Assembly (NCBI GenBank): GCA_041653875.1
Contig: JBAZEM010000001.1
Coordinates: 189,404 to 253,403 of the forward strand
From: VSJD01 sp041653875
GTDB lineage: Bacteria; Verrucomicrobiota; Kiritimatiellia; JAAZAB01
Length of the DNA stretch: 64,000 nucleotides
Direction: 5' to 3'
In this document: positions 54,736 through 62,489 of the stretch, piece by piece
Position numbering within the stretch: position 1 is the stretch's first letter
Layout of the letters: each line of letters opens with the position of its first letter
Notes under the pieces: model-generated
Databases searched by the model: none
Told to the model about the DNA's origin: nothing
The model's input: the letters and a program-made list of their open reading frames with translations, nothing else
Made by a program: the position numbers and the translations under genes

Positions 54736-55895
54736 GGGGTCAGCCCTTAACAATACACTTTACGTTATTTCGTTAAATGACCATGAGCGCTTATCCGGGC
54801 AACCTGCTTGCGTCTTAGTTCCTCAAGCCGCCCTTCAGCCTGCTGGACCAATCCGCGTAAATGCCGGTCATCGACAAGCTTGCCGGCAAAACGCTTGAGT
54901 TGATTGCAGACGGCCGCCCCGCTGCCGATCCCGAGCAGATCGGCAACATCACGCTGGCTTTTCCCTGCGTAACGGATCAGTAGTTGCGCCGCAAGAGCCC
55001 GCAAGGGAGAACCGTGCCGTCGGCGACTGAACTCGCCAACATCAACCCCGAATATCTTGCTCAATACCGATAGGACGTCAACAGCCGGTAACGCCTCGAC
55101 AATATGCCGAAAGGATACATCCTCCGGCCGGGCGCGTGTCTCCAAGCGTTCCTGATACAAACCGTCAATCCATGTCCGGAAACCGTCGCCGCCAATACTG
55201 CGCGGGGAGCGTTTCATGACTGCATGGAAATCATCGTCCGACTCGGCCATTCCGGACTCGACAAACTCGTTGTAGCGCTTTTGCCAGTCGCGTTTGCGCC
55301 CTTGCATCTCGGAAAGCAGCGGGCCGTAATCGATAAAGTCCAGCGCTTTGCTCTTGCCGATGTAACTCGGGTAACTGCTCCACCGATAAGACCGCAATGC
55401 TTCAATTCGTTCTCCGATCGGCTTGTCTTTCAACGCGCCGACTTGCACGGGATTAAGATGTACGTAACGCGACAGCGCCAAAAGATATTCATCGCCCTCC
55501 ACCAGCTTTGCCTTGTACCGACCGTCCAGTAAGTGCCCATGTCGGCGATGACGCAGATTATAATAAACCGTGTAGGCTGTCGAAAGCGACTGCATAAATT
55601 TTGAGCAATTTCCTTCCGGCGTCTCGAAGACCAAGTGAAAATGATTGGTCATGCATACGAACAGATATAGTCGTATGTTATATTGTTTCACACGCTCGGC
55701 CAGACAATCGACAAAGCGTTCCCGGTCTTTATCGTCAACAAACAGCTGGCTGTCTTCCAATCGACGGCCGCCCAACATCCGGCACGCAACGTGGTAGATC
55801 GCTCCCGAATATTCAATTCTCAGTTGTCTTGCCATGCCTGCACTATGCCACGTTTTCTTATTGCTTGTAAAGTGTATTGTGAAGGGCTGACCCCA
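54736..55895. mobile_element. transposon with Y1 transposase and ~29-bp terminal inverted repeats
   Basis: The left end 54736-54764 starts GGGGTCAGCCCTT and ends ACACTTTACG. The right end 55867-55895, read on the other strand, starts GGGGTCAGCCCTT and ends ACACTTTACA. Only two positions differ. The element carries a single HUH (Y1) transposase gene. The right end overlaps the 3' end of a membrane-protein gene and the left end abuts the start of a glycosyltransferase gene. A solo copy of the end lies at 33379-33413. Confidence 0.8.
54765..55835 (-). CDS. REP-associated/IS200-like Y1 (HUH) transposase
   Basis: This 356-residue single-strand DNA transposase starts at ATG 55835 (MARQLRIEYSGAIYHVACR). 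The HUH motif is in FVCMTNHFHLVFETPEGNCS, and the catalytic tyrosine is in LSRYVHLNPVQVGALKDKPI, in an arrangement typical of the TnpA_REP (RAYT) group rather than short IS200 TnpA. The C-terminal ~150 residues form an extra domain that ends in a DnaA-like helix-turn-helix (LLIRYAGKSQRDVADLLGIG). RAYTs mobilise REP hairpins, many of which are present in this window. The gene lies within ~29-bp terminal repeats and stops exactly at the left one. An open extension upstream to 56024 overlaps the neighbouring gene and is rejected. Confidence 0.9.
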   Translation of the reverse strand: MARQLRIEYSGAIYHVACRMLGGRRLEDSQLFVDDKDRERFVDCLAERVKQYNIRLYLFVCMTNHFHLVFETPEGNCSKFMQSLSTAYTVYYNLRHRRHGHLLDGRYKAKLVEGDEYLLALSRYVHLNPVQVGALKDKPIGERIEALRSYRWSSYPSYIGKSKALDFIDYGPLLSEMQGRKRDWQKRYNEFVESGMAESDDDFHAVMKRSPRSIGGDGFRTWIDGLYQERLETRARPEDVSFRHIVEALPAVDVLSVLSKIFGVDVGEFSRRRHGSPLRALAAQLLIRYAGKSQRDVADLLGIGSGAAVCNQLKRFAGKLVDDRHLRGLVQQAEGRLEELRRKQVARISAHGHLTK

Positions 55896-57627
55896 ATGCT
55901 TCTCGACGCCATACCACACCGCCTTTTTGGAGATCGAACGGCAGTACGGGCGAATAGGTTGTCCAGCCTTCGGGCGAGTCGTAGCGCAGGAAGAAATCGA
56001 AGACGCCGCCGCCGGTGGCGTCACGCCGGCCCTGGGGCGTAAACCCGATCCGGTCGAGCACGCGGCCTTTGTCCAGACGCACCATCAGGTAATTTCCCTG
56101 CGCGTATGGGCCGAAGCGCCAGTGCATGGCATGCTTCACGAATTGCAAGTCGATCCGCAAGGGCGATTCCAGGACCTGGGCGGGGGATTCAGCCTGCCGG
56201 CGCCTGAATTCCGCCGTAATATTTTCCATCCGGCGGCGCGATTCGTTGTAGGCCCAGACTGTGGCGTTGGAACGCGCCGCTTCGGACACCAGGCCCAGAC
56301 GGGTCTGGATTTCCAGATCGGCCTGGTCGTCGATTACGATCGGCGCCGAGCCCGCCCCGGCGAGTTCCTGCTTGATGGCCGCCACGAAGCGCGCCACATG
56401 AAAGGGCGGGCGGATCAGAAAAATCCGATCGTCTCGGGAGTTCCACAGGAAGCGGCCTTGGGTTTCATAGCTGTCGAGCCAGGATTGCGTTCGGAGTTTT
56501 TCCAACAGCATTTCACGGCCCGCCGCCAGGCTGACCGCCGCCCATAGCGCGAGCGCGGCCCATGCTCGCCAGCGATGGCCGCAACTCAGCCTCTCCATGA
56601 TCAGCACGCATACGGCCGTCATGCCCCACCAGGCCGCCAGTAGATAGCGGTCGGGGGAAACTATGCCGGGAAACGACGTCAAGGGCGCCAGCGGCCCCAG
56701 CAACACGCCCAGGCCGACCAGCGCGAAAACAATCTTTCGCCAATTCAATCCGATGAGCCACAGCAGGCCGAGCAATCCAGATATCATAATCCCCCGTCCA
56801 AAACCGTCGGCGCCCAACAGCATGGCAGGAATGTGCCATAATGCCCGGCAGACCTGGCCGATGCCCTGACCCGGGTTATACGGCTGATATCCTCCGATCA
56901 ACGTGCCCAGCATAAACCAGCGCCACAGCGGGTACACCGCCAATACGATCAAGAACGGCAGGGCCTTCCGGACGCGCTGTTTCCATGTGCCTTCCGGCAG
57001 GAACAGCAGAAGCATCGGCAGCGGCACATAGATTTCCTTGGCTGTGACGGCCAGCAGGTAAAAGAAACTGCCGGCCAGCGCCGGCCAGCAGGTCCGGCTT
57101 CTGAGGGCGCGCACGAATCCGTAGGCCGCGATGAGCGCGAAAAGCAGGCCTTGCGCATAATGGAGGGTCATGATCTCGTTGGTCACGTGCATGACGGGTG
57201 CGCCCAACAGAAAAAGGAACGCTCCCAGCCAAGCCCAAGTTGCGCGGACCCACAACCCCGGCAGGGCACGGGTCATCCAGGCTGCCGCAAACATGGTGAA
57301 CAACTGCATTGCATAAGCGGCGCCCGGGTGTTCCATGCCGCAGAAAACATAGATTAGCCGATAGAACATGGCAGCCCAAGGCACCAGGCCGGCTTCCGAG
57401 AATGCCCGGCCGACCGCCGGCATTGCAAAGTATTGCCAGATTTGGTCATGCCGAATCGCAAACCAGAGGAAAGCGGCGTCGTCATAATGCCACCAGCCCG
57501 AACAGGCCGAACCGTAAAGCAACCATGCCGCGCCGGCCAATGCCAGCGTCGCGATCGGCGTTCCCAGCCGCCGATTGGCTTTGGCCATCCACCATGAGTT
57601 CCGTGCTGTTGGCTGTCGATCGTCCAT
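55858..57627 (-). CDS. polytopic membrane protein, GT-C-like, 3' end replaced by transposon
   Basis: This ~589-residue protein from the ATG at 57627 has about ten hydrophobic helices and a C-terminal soluble domain. The first periplasmic loop GWWHYDDAAFLWFAIRHDQI has the acidic DD typical of GT-C glycosyltransferases, and SFPGIVSPDRYLLAAWWGMT resembles the later conserved loop of such proteins. The exact family is not clear. The last residues (GSALHNTLYKQ and stop) are encoded by the terminal repeat of the adjacent transposon, so the native C-terminus has been lost; how much is missing cannot be seen. The frame upstream of 57627 consists of GTAG-type repeats. It belongs to the glycan region. 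Confidence 0.7.
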   Translation of the reverse strand: MDDRQPTARNSWWMAKANRRLGTPIATLALAGAAWLLYGSACSGWWHYDDAAFLWFAIRHDQIWQYFAMPAVGRAFSEAGLVPWAAMFYRLIYVFCGMEHPGAAYAMQLFTMFAAAWMTRALPGLWVRATWAWLGAFLFLLGAPVMHVTNEIMTLHYAQGLLFALIAAYGFVRALRSRTCWPALAGSFFYLLAVTAKEIYVPLPMLLLFLPEGTWKQRVRKALPFLIVLAVYPLWRWFMLGTLIGGYQPYNPGQGIGQVCRALWHIPAMLLGADGFGRGIMISGLLGLLWLIGLNWRKIVFALVGLGVLLGPLAPLTSFPGIVSPDRYLLAAWWGMTAVCVLIMERLSCGHRWRAWAALALWAAVSLAAGREMLLEKLRTQSWLDSYETQGRFLWNSRDDRIFLIRPPFHVARFVAAIKQELAGAGSAPIVIDDQADLEIQTRLGLVSEAARSNATVWAYNESRRRMENITAEFRRRQAESPAQVLESPLRIDLQFVKHAMHWRFGPYAQGNYLMVRLDKGRVLDRIGFTPQGRRDATGGGVFDFFLRYDSPEGWTTYSPVLPFDLQKGGVVWRREALGSALHNTLYKQ

Positions 57628-57678
57628 AATGGCCGTTACCCGTGGAATACGTTGGCCGCCCCAGCGGGCAGACTTTAG

Positions 57679-57744
57679 GTAGGGCGGTTTCGCCGAAACC
57701 GCCGTTCTTGGTTCAACCCGGCGCGCTCGGCGAGCACGCCCTAC
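57679..57744. repeat. GTAG-bounded palindrome pair (GTAGGGCGG type)
   Basis: The left unit is GTAGG plus stem GCGGTTTC-GCC-GAAACCGC. The right unit on the other strand is GTAGG plus GCGTGCTCG-C-CGAGCGCGC. The whole ends CTAC. It lies between two membrane-protein genes. Confidence 0.8.
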
Positions 57745-57819
57745 CCAAAAGCAATTTTTTATTAGATCAAGGTAGCGCAGTAATACAAGAAATCGGAGGC
57801 ATGTCAACGATGCCGTTCT

Positions 57820-60042
57820 TTATGGCGCACGCTCGACCCGGTAAATGTGCTTGCCGGCGTATGAATAAATCTTCTTCAGTTTTGTGACGCGGTCAAGCGT
57901 TGCAACCTGGTTGTCCATGCAAAGCAGATAATCCACGTTCAGGGCGGCAAATCGCGGATTTTCAGGGTGCAGGAAGACGGAGACGCTGTCGTTATGAACA
58001 AGCTTGATTTTAAAATCGTCCGGCGCGGATGAAACTTCAAAGACGACATGGGCGTAACGGTTGTATGACGGCCGGGACAGGCCTTCCGGATCCAGTGTCT
58101 TCCACAGTTCCAACTGGGAATAGGCATGCGTGCCGTTGAGCGCGCGCGCCCCGATCATGCGAAACAGATTCGGCAAGGCCATGCCGCCGTAGGCGATCCA
58201 AACCGGTTGACGGCCTTGCGCTTCGGCTTCCTGGTCCAGCGCCCGGATCTTTTGCGAGAGCGGATTGGTCTGAATGAAAGCCGTGCCGCCGCGGGCCAGC
58301 GGATTGACGGGGTAGGTGGTCAGGATGGAGACGATCATGACGGCGGGGAGGACCAGGCGCGGCGCCAGATAGAGCAGGGGCGCCAGGGCCATCGCAAAAA
58401 GGCCCCCGATCACTGCCGTATTCAGGAAATAATCCGGGAAGTGCCCGGACAACTTGAATTCCAACGCCACGTGGAACGCAATCCAGAGCGCGCTGACAAC
58501 CCAAGGCGTAACGTAATCTTTGCGGGAGGCCGGAATCGAGCGTTGACGGCTGGAAACATAAACCGACAACAAAAAAATATCCGCGATCCCCAGCCCGATC
58601 ATTGTTCGAAAGGGCGGCGCTCGGCTCATGAACGTCCAGCGCGCCAATACTTCCGGGAAACCGGCCAGGTTCCAGATCAACAGGAAAACAATATACCCTG
58701 TAATTCCGAGGAGCAGGCCATTGGGCGGTTTACGGGTGCGCCACCAGTCGCGGAGCAGGGCGGCAACCACCAGCGGGAAAATCAGGAAGAAAGCGGCGCC
58801 TTCGCACGGATTGTAATCCAACCAGTGCTCCGGCGGTTTAATGCTGAGGACATTACCCCGAAAAATAGGCCAGATTATTTGATCGCCACCGGAAGACAAT
58901 CGCTGGCCGGGATAATCGCTGTTTCGAACGATGGCGATCGTTTCCCCGTTGCTCGCGAACAGGTATGCGCCCATGCCAAGAATGCAGAGAACGGCCAACA
59001 GGGCGTAAGCCCAGCGGGCCATAATGGGCCAACGAAGATGGCGTTGCGGAGCTTCGCGGCTCGCGGCGAAGTTGTGGGCATGAGTTTTGACCGCCATGCC
59101 GATGCATGGAAATTTCAAAATTGTAGCCGCGAGACGACCTGCCTGCAACGCTTCGCGTAGCGATGCGGGCAGGCAGGCTCGCGCGATTGGCCGGAAACGT
59201 CGGCCTGACGTCCGACGGCTACAGTTCCACCAGAGGCGGATCCGCCTCCGGCGGAAAAAGCCGCCGCATTTTTCGGCGCCTAATTCGTTTATGGTGGCGA
59301 TAAGGCTTGATCTCGTCAGCGCCATCCCGGCAAAAACGAAGACGATGAAATAAAGCAGGGTGACCAGATAGGGCAGGTAATAAAAGGTCAACAGGAACGC
59401 CGTTCCGAACCAGGCCAGCATGACGGTTGCAAGCATAAGCTGGGAGGTTGTCCGGGCCGCCCTTAATCGCGCCAGGGCCAGCAACGTGCCGCAGGCAAAA
59501 ATCACCGTCGGGGCGCAGTTGAGCGACCAGGCCTGGAAAAACGGCGAAAAGAGCAAGGCCGTGGCGCCGCATGTGGACGTCAGTTCGTCGTTGTCCGTCA
59601 AACGGCGCAGAACCAGCCACACGGCCAGCCAGACGCCGAAGACATAAAACCACCACTGGAATGCCATGCCGACATCGCCGGAAATGAAGTAACCCCACAC
59701 CTGGGGACGGAATAACACCAGCGGATCGCGCACCGGCGCCGCGCCGGTAATCAACATGTTGTAATGTCCGTCGCCGATCAGGCGGTTTTCAGCGGCGAAA
59801 GGCGGCCGGTCGGCCCGTTGGGCCAGGATATGCGGCAGCATCACGATCCAATCGTCCGTCCGATAGCGGTTGACCTTGTTAAAAAACACTTCGCTCTGCG
59901 GCGAGCCGTCAATGACGGAATGCCATGCGGCGAAGGAAAACCCATGAATCCGGGCCCCTGTCAGCACGCCTCCCGCCAGGATCAGGCCCGAAATGACGAC
60001 GATCGGTAAAATCCTTTTGGATTTTATATGCGGCGTGTTCAT
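57820..60042 (-). CDS. large polytopic membrane protein with in-frame repeat insertion
   Basis: This ~740-residue protein from the ATG at 60042 has about twelve membrane helices. The first periplasmic loop (WHSVIDGSPQSEVFFNKVNR, TDDWIVMLPHILAQRADRPP) and the later NPLSQKIRALDQEAEAQGRQ resemble polytopic glycan-locus proteins related to GT-C enzymes; I recall a DUF7657-like group but am not sure. Nucleotides 59122-59265 are a family A REP pair plus a CCGCC hairpin. They are translated in frame as an arginine/tryptophan-rich stretch of ~50 residues (RRRRIRLWWNCSRRTSGRRF onward) between two helices, in what should be a cytoplasmic loop. The reading frame stays open through it. Otherwise the gene looks intact. 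Confidence 0.72.
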   Translation of the reverse strand: MNTPHIKSKRILPIVVISGLILAGGVLTGARIHGFSFAAWHSVIDGSPQSEVFFNKVNRYRTDDWIVMLPHILAQRADRPPFAAENRLIGDGHYNMLITGAAPVRDPLVLFRPQVWGYFISGDVGMAFQWWFYVFGVWLAVWLVLRRLTDNDELTSTCGATALLFSPFFQAWSLNCAPTVIFACGTLLALARLRAARTTSQLMLATVMLAWFGTAFLLTFYYLPYLVTLLYFIVFVFAGMALTRSSLIATINELGAEKCGGFFRRRRIRLWWNCSRRTSGRRFRPIARACLPASLREALQAGRLAATILKFPCIGMAVKTHAHNFAASREAPQRHLRWPIMARWAYALLAVLCILGMGAYLFASNGETIAIVRNSDYPGQRLSSGGDQIIWPIFRGNVLSIKPPEHWLDYNPCEGAAFFLIFPLVVAALLRDWWRTRKPPNGLLLGITGYIVFLLIWNLAGFPEVLARWTFMSRAPPFRTMIGLGIADIFLLSVYVSSRQRSIPASRKDYVTPWVVSALWIAFHVALEFKLSGHFPDYFLNTAVIGGLFAMALAPLLYLAPRLVLPAVMIVSILTTYPVNPLARGGTAFIQTNPLSQKIRALDQEAEAQGRQPVWIAYGGMALPNLFRMIGARALNGTHAYSQLELWKTLDPEGLSRPSYNRYAHVVFEVSSAPDDFKIKLVHNDSVSVFLHPENPRFAALNVDYLLCMDNQVATLDRVTKLKKIYSYAGKHIYRVERAP
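59122..59265. repeat. GTAG-bounded REP pair (family A) inside a coding sequence
   Basis: 59122-59223 is a family A pair. The left unit is GTAGC plus CGCGAG...CTCGCG, with the family D palindrome CCTGCAACGC...GCGGGCAGG nested in its loop. The right unit is GTAGC plus CGTCGG...CCGACG. At 59230-59258 a CCAGAGGCGGATCCGCCTCC hairpin follows. All of it lies within the open frame of the membrane protein at 57820-60042. Confidence 0.88.
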
Positions 60043-60049
60043 GGGCTTG

Positions 60050-61465
60050 CTATGGCCTTGATTTTGCGCGGATATAATCGACGATCGCCCCGGCAATCAG
60101 GGTGTGGGCATGCGGGTTCGGATGACCGTCCACGCTGACCGGCGGGGACCCGCGAAAATGAGCATATGCTTGGCGGTAAGCGTCGGCCTTGGGCTCCGAC
60201 AGAGCCGCGATCAAGGCGGCATGGGCGTTTGCCACGGGCATTTCCAACGCGCTGATCTCTTTTGGGACGGTAATTTCGGAGACGGAATCCCCTAATACTA
60301 CGATCAGGGGGCGCGCGCCATTTTGCGCGCAAAGCGCCTGAATCCGGCCGTAAACGGTTTTCAAGACGGCGCCGCGGTTTTGGGTTGGCGGCCTGACAAG
60401 GCCCAGCGCGCGCCGGGTGCGATAGGAAAGAATAGTGACATCGTTATGAACGCAGAGCGGCAGGGCGCGACGCAGTAAAAAGGACGCGAAATCGAGCGGG
60501 CCCCGCGGTGAAGCGCGCCACGGGCTGAAATCGATATCGAATTCGTAATTCGAAAACACGGGCGGGCATAGCTCCACGCCGCCGGCGGACGCGTCGGCAA
60601 AAAACGGATTGCAGGCGTAAGAGAAGTAGGTCGGCCCGAAATGTAATATGGCCCGGTCAACGAGCCAGGGCGAGTATTGGATCAGGACGTAGTCCGGCGC
60701 ATAGCGCGGGATAAGCCGCTCGGCCAGCAACAGCATCTGCGCCAGTCCGTAACTGCAGACCCCGGCATTCAGTTCGGTTCCGCCAAGCGCTTGCGCGACT
60801 TTGTGGGGAAAGGTGTCCTCGGCCAGACAGGCATCGCCATAGGTAAAAGAGCATCCGATCGCGAGGATCAGCGGGCGGCGCCGGTTGGCGCCTTGTTGTA
60901 TGGGAATTTGAATTCGTGTAGCCGCGCCTGTAAGGGCGTGGATTCCTTCGGCGGCCACGGCGTCACCCAGGCTTCGCTCAGGGCTTCGCCGAGGCCCGCC
61001 GCCGCGGCTACATGAAAAAGTCGCTCCGCCGCGGGACCTACCTTGATGCATAGGAAATTTAAAACACAGCGGTTCTATCGAACCGCAACTACACCCCTGG
61101 TCGAGTTCAGACAGGCCGTCCGGTGTAGAGGCCGTTCGATAGAACGGCATAGTTGCCGAAGGCCTAACTCGTTCGCCAAGCGGAACGCGGAATCCGTCGG
61201 CATCCAGGCGCATGGGGATATCCGGCCCGATCGGAAAAGTATGCGCGCTCCGCGCGCCGGGAATCGGCGCCCAGCCGAGTTCCGGGTCCGAACGGAAGGC
61301 CGGACTGCGCCAGCCGCGCGCGGGGCCTTTGACATAGGAATAGAGCGGCTGTGCCCGATAGACGACAGTCAGGCCGTGAGCCAAAAACAATGTGAACAGC
61401 GCCAGGCAAATAGAAAACAGCAGCTTTTTCCGTGAAGATAATTTTTCGCTATAAAGGTGTGCCAT
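60050..61465 (-). CDS. SGNH/GDSL hydrolase-like protein with in-frame repeat insertions
   Basis: This 471-residue protein from the ATG at 61465 has an N-terminal membrane helix or signal anchor (KLLFSICLALFTLFLAHGLT), a periplasmic RLDADGFRVPLG motif seen in many envelope SGNH proteins, and the hydrolase domain. The nucleophile block is LILAIGCSFTYGDACLAEDT, the second block NAGVCSYGLAQMLLL and the catalytic Asp-x-x-His VDGHPNPHAHTLIAGAIVDY. Between the DGFR motif and the nucleophile block, where relatives have a short linker, are ~85 residues encoded by two different palindromic repeats (60917-61012 and 61065-61156), all in frame. Such enzymes often add or remove acyl groups on surface glycans, which fits the locus. 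Whether the product folds is unknown. Confidence 0.8.
   Translation of the reverse strand: MAHLYSEKLSSRKKLLFSICLALFTLFLAHGLTVVYRAQPLYSYVKGPARGWRSPAFRSDPELGWAPIPGARSAHTFPIGPDIPMRLDADGFRVPLGERVRPSATMPFYRTASTPDGLSELDQGCSCGSIEPLCFKFPMHQGRSRGGATFSCSRGGGPRRSPERSLGDAVAAEGIHALTGAATRIQIPIQQGANRRRPLILAIGCSFTYGDACLAEDTFPHKVAQALGGTELNAGVCSYGLAQMLLLAERLIPRYAPDYVLIQYSPWLVDRAILHFGPTYFSYACNPFFADASAGGVELCPPVFSNYEFDIDFSPWRASPRGPLDFASFLLRRALPLCVHNDVTILSYRTRRALGLVRPPTQNRGAVLKTVYGRIQALCAQNGARPLIVVLGDSVSEITVPKEISALEMPVANAHAALIAALSEPKADAYRQAYAHFRGSPPVSVDGHPNPHAHTLIAGAIVDYIRAKSRP
60917..61012. repeat. long GTAG/CTAC palindrome inside the SGNH gene
   Basis: This begins TGTAGCCGCGCCTGTAAGGG and ends GCCGCGGCTACA, with inner GGCCACGGCGTCACCCAGG. 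It is closely similar to the intergenic copy at 51638-51766, but here it is read in frame as protein. Confidence 0.88.
61065..61156. repeat. family C palindromes inside the SGNH gene
   Basis: AGCGGTTC-TATC-GAACCGCAACTACA (61068-61094) and GTGTAGAGGCCGTTC-GATA-GAACGG (61122-61148) are two inverted units around a ~28-base middle. The same stems occur at 25966, 42560 and 52748-52803. They are translated in frame. Confidence 0.88.
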
Positions 61466-61507
61466 GCGAACCTGCCCGGCGGGCCCCCGGCGCAATTCCG
61501 GATGCGG

Positions 61508-62260
61508 TTACGCATTCGGGTTCTTCTTCAAGAAATACTGCAGGAGCTCGATCGGGAACGGGAAGACAATGGTGGAGTTCTTTTCGGTGGCGATTTCCGT
61601 CAGCGTCTGCAGGTAGCGCAACTGCACGGAAACCGGCTGTACCGCCATGACGTCGGCGGCATCCTTCAATTTCGAGGAAGCCTGGAATTCGCCGTCGGCA
61701 TGAATGACCTTGGCGCGGCGTTCGCGCTCGGCCTCAGCCTGTTTGGCGATGGCGCGCTTCATGTTTTCGGGCAGGTCCACGTCCTTGACTTCGACGGCGC
61801 TGACCTTGACGCCCCAGGGATCGGTGCGCTCGTCGATGATTTTTTGCAGTTTCTGATTAATTTTTTCGCGGTTGGACAGCAGGTCGTCCAATTCGTGCTC
61901 GCCCAGGATGGAGCGCAGGGTCGTCTGCCCCATCTGCGAGGTGGCATAGAGATAGTCTTCCACGGCAATGATGGCCTTGGAAGGCTCGAAAACCTGGAAA
62001 TACATCACGGCGTTCACTTTGACCGAAACGTTGTCCTTGGTCACCACTTCCTGCGGCGGCACGTCCAGGGCCACCGTGCGCAACGAGACCTTGACCATTT
62101 TTTCGAACATGGGAATCAGCAGGATCAGGCCCGGCCCGCGCACGCCGACAAACCGGCCCAGGCGAAAGACCACCCCGCGCTCGTATTCCTTCAGGATTTT
62201 GATCGTGTTGATGGCGAGAAAGAAAACGATGACGATAACCGCGATTAGCGCCGAACTCAT
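61508..62260 (-). CDS. slipin (stomatin-like SPFH protein)
   Basis: This 250-residue membrane-bound stomatin homologue has an N-terminal hydrophobic hairpin (SALIAVIVIVFFLAINTIKI). The SPFH domain follows: EYERGVVFRLGRFVGVRGPG, TVALDVPPQEVVTKDNVSVK, VEDYLYATSQMGQTTLRSIL and WGVKVSAVEVKDVDLPENMK. A short helical tail (AIAKQAEAERERRAKVIHAD) comes last. The NfeD-type protease gene lies ~230 bases upstream on the same strand, the classical nfeD-slipin pair in which the protease is thought to cleave the slipin C-terminus. The two genes are separated by a heptad cluster. Confidence 0.94.
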   Translation of the reverse strand: MSSALIAVIVIVFFLAINTIKILKEYERGVVFRLGRFVGVRGPGLILLIPMFEKMVKVSLRTVALDVPPQEVVTKDNVSVKVNAVMYFQVFEPSKAIIAVEDYLYATSQMGQTTLRSILGEHELDDLLSNREKINQKLQKIIDERTDPWGVKVSAVEVKDVDLPENMKRAIAKQAEAERERRAKVIHADGEFQASSKLKDAADVMAVQPVSVQLRYLQTLTEIATEKNSTIVFPFPIELLQYFLKKNPNA

Positions 62261-62280
62261 GGTGTGATCCTCCGTTTAAT

Positions 62281-62489
62281 TGGAAGGCAGAAATCAGAGA
62301 TCAGAAGTCAGAGGTCAGAAGTCAGAATAATTCTGATTGCTGTGCTCCGCTTTTGACTCCCGGGTTCTGTCTCCTAACTCCGATCTTCTGCCTTTGCTCC
62401 TTTGCCTGGTTTGACTCCGCTCGTCACCGGTCCGCTTAGGACTGCGGCGTACAAGCTGACCTCCGACCTCTGACCTCTGATCTCTGCCT
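62281..62489. repeat. inverted pair of TCAGA heptad arms
   Basis: AAATCAG/AGATCAG/AAGTCAG/AGGTCAG units (62285-62325) and the complement CCTCCGACCTCTGACCTCTG-type units (62458-62489) flank a ~130-base middle. That middle itself contains TTTGACTCCCGGGTTCTGTC-type degenerate heptads. The right arm reaches the nfeD stop codon. Confidence 0.82.
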
